Source: Chara braunii
Taxonomy: Eukaryota > Streptophyta > Charophyceae > Charales > Characeae
Assembly: GCA_003427395.1 (NCBI GenBank)
Contig: BFEA01000732.1
Coordinates: forward strand, 481,891-507,059
DNA length: 25,169 nt
Reading direction: 5' to 3'
Under the pieces are notes generated by a model. It did no database searches, was not told the origin of the DNA, and was given only the letters and a program-made list of their open reading frames with translations. Position numbers and translations under genes: made by a program. Shown here in pieces: positions 18,968 through 25,169 of the stretch (positions within the stretch are counted from its first letter, which is position 1; every line of letters starts with the position of its first letter).

Positions 18968-19480
18968 GAGGACGCCAGGGAGCAACGGCGATGAAACTTC
19001 GTCCACGCGTCAAATGCGTTCGTCGGAGGCGTCCGACGATCTTGATTACGAAAACCGCATACCATTTTGAATTCCAGACGTCATGCGCAAGATGGTGACG
19101 TCATCGTGTGTCAGTGGAAGGGTACTTTCGTGGTTGTGAGCTGCATTCATCGTGGACTGAAGACCGCGCGCATGTCGACTCGTGCGTGATAGACGGAGCA
19201 GGCGGTGATGTGGAAGAATACTCACACGACCAACTGCATTGCGATATCCTAAGTAGACTAGGGGAGGACGACCCGCGAGCCAGGGTCCAAGAAAGTGTAC
19301 CAACAAGCGATGTCGAGGACGCCAAGACTCGAGGGCGATGCGACTTTCTCCATGCGTCAGATGCGGTCGACGGAGGGCGCCAAAACTAGAGGGCGATGTT
19401 GAGGATGCCAACAAGCGATGGTGAGGACGCCAACAAGCGATGTTGAGGACGCAAACAAGCGATGTTGAGGACGCCAAGAC
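18968..19480. repeat. Direct repeat (347-bp offset) and 22-bp minisatellite
   Basis: A ~70-bp block with GAGGACGCCA, GGCGATG, ACGCGTCA-type and GGAGG motifs occurs at 18968-19037 and, diverged, at 19315-19384. It is followed by a 22-bp minisatellite, GAGGACGCCAACAAGCGATG plus TT, with units at 19401, 19423, 19445 and a partial one at 19467. The intervening stretch has a TGACGTCA site near 19097 and no supported gene. Confidence 0.8.
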
Positions 19481-19529
19481 TCGAGGCCAATGACTGTGAA
19501 GGCCGCAAGCCATTGCCCGTCGCTGACTG

Positions 19530-20383
19530 GTAGTGGCCGTATGGATCATCTGGGCAAGATGCAAATTAGTTACTGTCGGCGAGGGGGGTTCAGATGAAGT
19601 TCCGCTTCTAACAGCTGCGATCGATTGATTCACCGGGGGAGAGGGAGGAGAAGAAGTCGGGATATCGGAAACGGTTTCGCCGAGAAGGTTATGATCGGGG
19701 CGGGGATAAAACCGTTCGACCGCCTGCAACCATGATCGTCTTTTAGCGGTTACATCCCGTATGGTATCCGTAATGTCTTCGTCTCCTTGGCTGATGTACT
19801 TTTTCGTATCAGCCAGGTCTAGTTCCAATACTTTAGTTATGATATCCGCTAACGGGTGTGTTTTCGGCGGAACCTTTTTCTGTAACTTCCCTTTCAGTGT
19901 CGGACTTCATAGGTGATCGACGAACAGGTCCCGAGCGGATTTCTCGTCTTGCCCGGATTTGTCCAATATGGTTTGAAACCGATCAACGAAATCAGGTAAC
20001 AGTTCCCCTGGTCCTTGGGGTCGATTTTTGAGTACGTACCAGGTGTCATCTTCACTAACCGTATCGAATCGAGCCAAGAATGCTCGCTTGAAAGTATCCC
20101 AATCTACCCACGTATGTTTTCTAAACCAGTCATGTGAGGTGTGATGAAGTAGTAGTGTCAGAACGCGGAGGAGATCGGCCGCGCTGTAGTTCTGATCTTC
20201 GACAGCTTCCAGCCAAGCCTCGGGATGGGTATGGTTAGGGAAGAAGGGGAAGGGGGCAGGGATGCTAACGATCACCCTAGTACCGTTCACCATTGGTATT
20301 GCTGGCACAGCCATATTAGACAGAGACCTAGTTACGGGGCGATCTCGACGAGCTAGTTGAGGGTCTCTTTTACCTCTCGCCAT
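19530..20383 (-). pseudogene. gag: Retrotransposon gag, copy B, truncated
   Basis: The minus strand opens with ATG at 20381-20383 (MARGKRDPQLARRDRP) and matches gag of copy A. It has HPEAWLE, DWFRKHTWVDWDTFK, AFLARFD and LLPDFVDRFQ, typical of the Retrotrans_gag domain. The only internal break is TGA at 19907-19909, where copy A has CGA, a CpG-type change. The frame then continues (SQGDEDITDT, NLHLAQMIH) until similarity with copy A ends near 19530, before the zinc knuckle. Sequence past that point is a GAGGACGCC-type minisatellite, so the 3' part of the element is missing. The open frame that continues to 19046 is not gag. Confidence 0.85.
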
Positions 20384-20417
20384 TTCGACTTACTATCATC
20401 AGAACCGGCACGTGTCA

Positions 20418-20429
20418 GCTCCGATACCA
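20418..20429 (-). promoter_or_regulatory. Primer-binding-site-like motif, copy B
   Basis: TGGTATCGGAGC on the minus strand is identical to the copy A motif at 1394-1405. It lies 34 bases upstream of the gag ATG and 3 bases after the stop of ORF0. Conservation in both copies supports function in the ancestral element. Confidence 0.6.
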
Positions 20430-20432
20430 ACC

Positions 20433-21690
20433 TCACGCCTTGTGCCGTCTTTTGTTCGGAGTGTTAGGCATGCGGAAAGAGGCCCAGAAAAACAGTAAGA
20501 TCGGTTGTGCCAAGGATTTTTGAAAATTGAGTGTGGGGCCACAGACGAAACTGAAATCCCCTGTGTAGGTCCGATGAAGCAAGTCGATCATTTTTCGCGC
20601 GTCGCGGAATGCACGCAGACAAGGCCGGGGGAGGGAAGAATCCAAATTCAATCCAAAAAATATTGTTGCGCTCCCCACCGGACTACAGCCCATCGTTTAG
20701 AACGGAAAGGCTTTGGCACGCTTCGCGTGTCGCGTTTTCGTATCAAGTCTCGTCGTCGTTCGCTGGTTAGTTCTGAGTCTGACGTGGATGGTCTCAGCCG
20801 TGTGGCTCTCTCCTTGTGCTTGTCTTCACTCCGTATCTGATAGTGAAAGCCTTTCGATTCGTAGCGATCGAAACGCAAGCACTCAGTGCACAAGGTTCGA
20901 GGCCAATGGGGCGCTACCGCCATCCACGGAATGACGATCAATTCGTTAAATGAGAGCAGTATCGAGTAGGGTGGGAAGTGGGTATCGATAATGACGAAGC
21001 CCGCATCTACGAATCTTGAACAATGATTTTCGGGGGGGAAGAAGTAGTGTCCGCCGATTCATGCGACGGCTTCTCGTACGTCCCACTCACATACACGTGT
21101 CCTTTCCTCGTTATAGGGAATAGGCCGTGTCGGAATGGGGATACTGGAGGTTGGCGCCTGATCAGAGGGTACTGGTCAGTCCACATATCAATCAATCGGA
21201 AAGACCTTAAGAGGTCATTAAGGGAAGAAAAACGCTTGTGCAACTTACAATCAATCCCTTTCGATACGAGAGAGAGAGTGCAAAGAAAGTGTATCCTCAT
21301 CTTGAAGCATGCATATAGCCGAGAGATCTATTCTTGGCTCGGGTTTGGCGACCCAGCGCGGCTTGTGGTTCGGCGGCTGATGTCGTGCAGCATAAGGCAG
21401 ATGGCATGCGCAGCTCTTTCAAAGCTACCGATCTAAACACTCTTGCATTCTCGAACAAAATCCCGACGGCGATCGTCTAATTAACACGAAAAAGAGTCGC
21501 ACATTTCCATACATGCGTTCACTGTAGAAGGTGCGAAAATGAGACATGCATCGAAAAAGATGGGTCGTATTGCACAGTACACACGCATCCACCGTTCACA
21601 AGACAAGAAGGCGGGGTCCTTGCGTAGGAGGATTACCCAGGAAACTAATGCAAGAGTTCCGGAAGAAGTTTTTTTAAGCAAGGGAAGCGC
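20433..21690 (-). pseudogene. ORF0 of retroelement copy B, unidentified, decayed
   Basis: This is the counterpart of 158-1390. On the minus strand the N-terminal part (21681-21481) reads LVSWVILLRKDPAFLSCERW. The middle (21300-21080) reads LIDMWTDQYPLIRRQPP. The later part (20941-20648) reads LIVIPWMAVAPHWP, TLCTECLRFDRYE and SELTSERRRDLIRKRDTRS. The end (20640-20433) reads LLHRTYTGDFSFVCGPTLNF and ILLFFWASFR. Frames change between these blocks. A TGA at 21059-21061 stands where copy A has CAA, while the TGA of copy A at 755 is TGG here. The different break points imply a common intact ancestor of roughly 400 codons. The function is unknown. Confidence 0.6.
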
Positions 21691-21768
21691 AGCGATTCGC
21701 TCCTACTTAGGAGAGAAAGCGAGAGACATTCAATCGAGACACATCACTATTCAAAAGTAGAGAAATGA

Positions 21769-21782
21769 GAGGGGGGGGGGGG
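21769..21782. repeat. G homopolymer run
   Basis: About 14 consecutive G residues flanked by purines, just outside the end of copy B similarity. The exact length is uncertain in any assembly. Confidence 0.9.
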
Positions 21783-21810
21783 GAAAGAGTCGAGATAAGT
21801 GATGACCAGA

Positions 21811-21905
21811 TATGAAAGAGAGACATTAGACATGACCGCCATGCGCTCACGCCAAAGGTAAAGATCTGAAAGAGAGACATTAGACATGACCGCAAGGCGC
21901 ATTTG
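21811..21905. repeat. Direct repeat, two ~40-bp units
   Basis: TGAAAGAGAGACATTAGACA followed by TGACCGC occurs at about 21814 and 21868, a 54-bp offset. On the minus strand one copy reads CTCTCTTTCAG, which resembles a splice acceptor. Confidence 0.8.
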
Positions 21906-22124
21906 CCGTTAATTCCAATATGGCCCCGGGCCAATTACTCACTTAACTCCAATCATCGATCCTCAAACCCGCATCGACGATCCCGGTCGCCGCATGCTAA
22001 CTCCCACCATTGCGATCGTCACCCCGCTGTCGTAAACTCGACGCGGTTCGCCCAGATCCCACAGTCCGTCGTGGCGATCCAACGTGCAACCGGCCAGCCT
22101 ATCGTCACCCCAACAGGACTTTCC

Positions 22125-22410
22125 GACTCACATCGACACACTCTTATTAGCCACTGCTTCCATGAAGCTGGCTTAGGAGTTGAGAATGTAAGAGAGATTT
22201 GCGGGCGCGCTTGCGGGTTTTATAGTTGCGAGAAAGGAGATAGAAGAGGGAGAGAACGACGGGAAGGCGGGGGTGTAGGAGGAGAAGGAAAGGAAGACTT
22301 TGAGAAGAGCGCTTCGAGAACGCCATCTTGATCCCTCAGAACTCAAGGTTCAACCAATCAGATTCGTCGCGCGATAGGAAGGTTCTATCGATCCACGCAC
22401 CTGATTGGCG
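22125..22410 (-). promoter_or_regulatory. Possible minus-strand promoter and first exon
   Basis: On the minus strand a TATAAAAC box (22217-22224) is followed after about 30 bases by a pyrimidine-rich TCTCTCTTACATTCTC stretch. A well-placed ATG (22161-22163, GCTTCATGGAAG) lies 53 bases beyond the box. The ATG opens 11 codons (MEAVANKSVSM), then TGA within GATGTGAGTCGG, which could also be a splice donor (AT|GTGAGT). CCAAT-type motifs lie upstream at about 22352 and 22409 in opposite orientation. The stretch between holds a TC-rich leader. No following exon could be assigned, and copy B lies about 430 bases downstream. Confidence 0.3.
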
Positions 22411-22439
22411 AGCGGGAGTTATCGGGGGATCGACCGGGC

Positions 22440-22640
22440 GTCGTTCACCAGACTCAGAGGGTGAGAAGAGAAAAGGCGCTAGAGGTGGCGCAAGACAGGT
22501 CCAAGATTCAGACGATCAAGAAAGGGAAGTGGGCGCGCAAAGAGCAAGACCTGGGAGGGGGAGGAGAGAAAAAAACATTTACGGGGAGAGAGAAAGAGGA
22601 GGAAGAAGGAAAGGGAGCGTGGGAGGGAGCACTACAGGGG
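22440..22640. repeat. Purine-rich tract
   Basis: A long G/A-dominated stretch (GAGGAGAGAAAAAAAC, GGGGAGAGAGAAAGAGGAGG and similar). Forward open frames here reflect composition (Arg, Glu, Gly) and are not credible genes. From 22640 to 23200 I see no gene, only a poly-A run near 22968-22980. Confidence 0.7.
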
Positions 22641-23199
22641 GCCAGTGGGGAGGAAGCTCTGCATGCACGGCGCCGTCAACAAAAAAAGAGAAAAAGGCAC
22701 CGATATGGTTACAACTTGTTTTTATCCTAATTCAAAATTGAAATCACCATATCCGCGCGCGAAAGAGAGATGTGGGAAAAGAAAATCCTACGCCTATTCG
22801 TATCCGGACGAAATTCTGAAACTTTTCTCCGACGTGACCTAGAACATTCACACACTCGAAAAGGACACGTCAAAGTTCCGCTTATCCCGGAATTCCCAGC
22901 CGCTGAGCCCAATTCCCAATGCACTCGCTAAAGCGTACGTAAATTCCCATGTATTTCCTGACTTTGCAAAAAAAAAAAACAGAACCCAGAAGTCAAAAAA
23001 GCTCTAAAAACAAAGGAGAATGCGGCACCCGAAAGCAAGAATTCAAAACGGGGTTTTCCTGGGGTTGGTATGATACAAGCAAAAGAAATGAGAACCGAGG
23101 CCGCACGGTCGAGTCTGCGCGCGGCTGCGCCACGCCCAGGCAGGGGCGCACGCTAAAAATCGGCGCTCGGCCTGCGCATGTCGGCATCTATCGGCCTGC

Positions 23200-23430
23200 A
23201 TTAAAAAAAAATAATAATAATAATAAAATTTGGGGGGGTTGTTTTTGATATGTAGCAAAAAAAAAATAGAAAAATAGAAAAAATATATATTTATTTATTG
23301 ACCGTTTTGATTGATTGACTGATTGATTGGTTGATTGATTGATTGATTGATGATTGATTGATTGATTAATTGATTGAATCTGTTTTTTTTTATTGATTGA
23401 TTGATTGATTGATTGGTTGGTTGGTTGGTT
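23200..23430. repeat. Microsatellite cluster: (AAT)n and (TTGA)n
   Basis: An AATAAT run with flanking A and G runs (23200-23240) is followed by A-rich sequence and then TTGA/ATTG tetranucleotide repeats (about 23308-23385 and 23392-23430). The second block ends in GGTTGG repeats and GGGTGAGGGTCGCC (23431-23444), similar to the block found again near 24690, 24960 and 25140. Confidence 0.9.
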
Positions 23431-23444
23431 GGGTGAGGGTCGCC

Positions 23445-24400
23445 TGTTACGAGATCGTTAGTGCAGTGCAAATTTGAACCAAAATAGAGTGTTTTGGATT
23501 AAATGGGAATAAGACTCAATAAGTCTGAATAACTTGAAACCTGTAGGAGCATGAAATCAAATGCTTGTTTCGGTGTGTCTTGCTAGAGAATATGAAATCG
23601 AATTTGGGGAGGCACATGCGATTCTCCTATCCCTCTGTCTTTCGGGAGATTGACCTGTAGAATCTGTCTTCCCGAGTCAAGGCTAAACCCTGCAGTGCCT
23701 CTGTTTGCCATTTGAACGGGAGTCCAAGCACATAAATAGGAATCCAGCATTTAAGCAATGTTCGCCAACTTCTTTGTTCCGGTCCTGTGAACCGACGAGC
23801 ACCGAAGCTTTTGGACCAGGAATTCTCCATCTTTTTTTTTTTTTTTTTTTCCTTTCTTTTTTCTTTGAAAAGCCCCGGGTGTTGTAGGGGCCAGTTACTA
23901 GGCACACATTGATCGCCCGGAGCGATCAGCAATGGTTTCTCTGAGGATGAGGGAACGTGGCTACCCATCTCAGACAGCTCAGGAACCCTTCATCCAAGTC
24001 TGCTTTGGTCTTTATTGCATGGGTTTGACCTTAGATCCACAGATTGCTCGTGTTCCACTCGTGCGTCTGCTCTTGAAACATAATCGCACAACCACAGACT
24101 TATTTTAGCGTTGAACAAGTACCCACTCAATAGAAAGAAAACAGAATGCCGATTGGCCTAGATCAGTTGGTACACCCAATGAGATGGGGAAATACTGCCC
24201 CGTATTCGAATCCAGAAAAGAAAAAAAAACATCTGGATGAAGCATCGAATGAACCAACGCCAACTCTTTGCCCCAATCATGCGAACCAACGAGCACTGAA
24301 GCCTTTCAGGCAGTCGTTCTCAATCAACCAAGAAAACCTTTAGGTAACGCTTTTTGGTACCTGTCGTCTTCCGATGTGTCCGAAATCGGATTCAACGGGG
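23445..24400. other. Non-coding stretch with a diverged ~50-bp direct repeat
   Basis: No supported gene is present. A block with CGCCAACT, CTTTG, GAACC-ACGAGCAC and GAAGC occurs at about 23763-23813 and, diverged, at 24256-24305 (offset about 493 bp). A T-run with CT content (23832-23864) and short A-runs are present. Minus-strand open frames here are short. Confidence 0.6.
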
Positions 24401-24405
24401 GTTTT

Positions 24406-24435
24406 GAGTTGAACGGTTCAACCTCCGTTCAACTC
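24406..24435. repeat. Hairpin with perfect 11-bp stem
   Basis: GAGTTGAACGG (24406-24416) and CCGTTCAACTC (24425-24435) are separated by an 8-nt loop. Further GTTGAAC/GTTCAAC pieces follow to about 24465, so alternative pairings exist. Confidence 0.8.
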
Positions 24436-24532
24436 CCGTTTCAACTCCCCGTTGAACCGAGTTAAACGTGGTACAACTCGGCCCGCGGATTTTTTTTTGC
24501 AGGCAAAACATAGGTGAAAGAAAAACAAAAAC

Positions 24533-24573
24533 ATATGGGGGTGTAGAGTTTTTTGCTCTCTACATCCCCATAT
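24533..24573. repeat. Hairpin with 16-bp stem, one mismatch
   Basis: ATATGGGGGTGTAGAG (24533-24548) pairs with CTCTACATCCCCATAT (24558-24573), with one G-T type mismatch and a 9-nt T-rich loop. A T-rich stretch follows. A Pol III or other terminator role cannot be told from the sequence. Confidence 0.8.
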
Positions 24574-24667
24574 TTTTATGTTTATTTTTTTAGCATTAAA
24601 ATTACTTTTAAAAAATCAAATACAAAACCAGACTCAAAACATATAGAGTTTTTTTCCTTTTTTTTTT

Positions 24668-24728
24668 TGATTGAATGATTAATTGATTGATTGGTGGGGG
24701 ATGGGTCGCCCCCCCAACCCCCACCCAA

Positions 24729-24789
<61 letters not shown>

Positions 24790-24797
24790 TACACACA

Positions 24798-24839
<42 letters not shown>

Positions 24840-24893
24840 CACTTTCTTTCGCCCAAGTTACGCGGGCGGGGACCCCACCCAACTTAGGCGCAA

Positions 24894-24955
<62 letters not shown>

Positions 24956-25034
24956 TTGGGTGGGGGGGGGGGGGGCGCCCCATCCCCCACCAGTCAATGA
25001 ATCAATCAATCAATCAATCAATAAATAAAAAAAG
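24668..25034. repeat. Foldback structure: TTGA repeats, G/C block, CA arm, loop, GT arm, mirrored flanks
   Basis: The left arm is TTGA-type repeats, then GGTGGGGGATGGGTCGCC-type sequence, then CCCCACCCAATCAC, then (CA)n (24730-24836). The right arm is (GT)n (24897-24953), then GATTGGGTGGGG, then GCGCCCCATCCCCCACC, then (TCAA)n to about 25034. The right side is the reverse complement of the left in the same order. The loop (about 24839-24896) is itself partly palindromic (CTCACTT...AAGTGAG, AAGTT...AACTT). The CA arm is longer than the GT arm. Open frames through the CA/GT tracts are meaningless. Confidence 0.85.
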
Positions 25035-25103
25035 AAAAAGGAAAAGTAAAAATAACGACAAAAGCGGGTTTCTCCCTTTGTTTTTTCACTTTTTTTTTTC
25101 TCT

Positions 25104-25169
25104 TTTGATTGATTGATTGATTGATTGATCGATTGGTAGGGGATGGGTCGCCCCCCGCACCCCCACCCG
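25104..25169. repeat. Third copy of the TTGA-G/C block, running off the window
   Basis: TTGA-type repeats (25104-25132) run into GGTAGGGGATGGGTCGCC and a C-rich CCCCACCC block, in the same orientation as the left arm of the foldback at 24668. It is cut by the window end, so a CA tract may follow. Confidence 0.8.

Noticed and set aside
19046-19530. Continuation of gag in copy B
   Set aside because: Similarity to copy A ends near 19530, and the remaining frame reads through a minisatellite and unrelated sequence.
22370-22390. Heat-shock element (GAAGGTTC)
   Set aside because: Only one GAANNTTC pair is clear; three or more contiguous units are needed.
22328-22741. Arg/Gly/Glu-rich forward ORFs
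   Set aside because: They follow from the purine-rich composition, with no second copy or domain.
24679-24990. Open frames through the CA/GT tracts
   Set aside because: They encode only His-Thr or Cys-Val repeats from dinucleotides.

Overview
This window reads as a nuclear fragment of a large, repeat-rich eukaryotic genome. The evidence is long microsatellites, decayed LTR-retrotransposon-type genes, complex tandem arrays and no dense intact gene set. The plant-type primer-binding-site motif and the style of the element proteins suggest a plant or streptophyte alga. The acidic C-terminal part of one element ORF reminds me of hypothetical proteins from the charophyte Chara braunii, but that is an impression from memory which I could not check. 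I see no intact, confidently expressed gene. Nearly every coding stretch carries stops or frameshifts.

Left block (1-6.3 kb, + strand). A (TC)n tract is followed by a decayed element, copy A. Its order is an unidentified reading frame I call ORF0 (about 158-1390), a tRNA-Met-type primer-binding-site motif (1394), gag with a CCHC zinc knuckle (1440-2744), a PHD-finger-plus-integrase frame (about 2645-4190), and two further reading frames, ORF3 (4295-5690) and ORF4 (5632-6240). No protease, reverse transcriptase or RNase H is recognisable. The PHD-like finger sits where they would be expected and overlaps the end of gag in the -1 frame.

Middle block (6.3-19.5 kb). This is an AT-rich stretch with short direct and inverted repeats, then decayed minus-strand coding fragments in a ~533-bp duplication, a broken minus-strand gene of the DUF7869 (DDE-transposase-like) type (9339-11673), and an unknown minus-strand ORF (15060-16103). 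Several tandem arrays follow, with units of 132, 276, ~369, ~70, 322 and 22 bp. A 14-bp palindrome, TCGGATNNATCCGA, occurs exactly 15 times between 9.85 and 18.11 kb, with further decayed copies. I noticed none in the flanking elements.

Right block (19.5-25.2 kb). Copy B of the same element is on the minus strand (gag 19530-20383, ORF0 20433-21690), roughly 80% identical to copy A in the stretches I aligned by eye. The two copies form a head-to-tail inverted pair about 17 kb apart. Beyond it are a possible minus-strand promoter (about 22.2 kb), polypurine and tetranucleotide tracts, two hairpins, and a foldback structure with CA/GT arms and TTGA-type flanks.

The most unusual items are the PHD-integrase arrangement without RT, the ORF0 conserved in two copies next to the PBS, and the dispersed palindrome family. 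One 52-bp duplication separated by an N looks like an assembly artefact, because collapsing it restores a reading frame.
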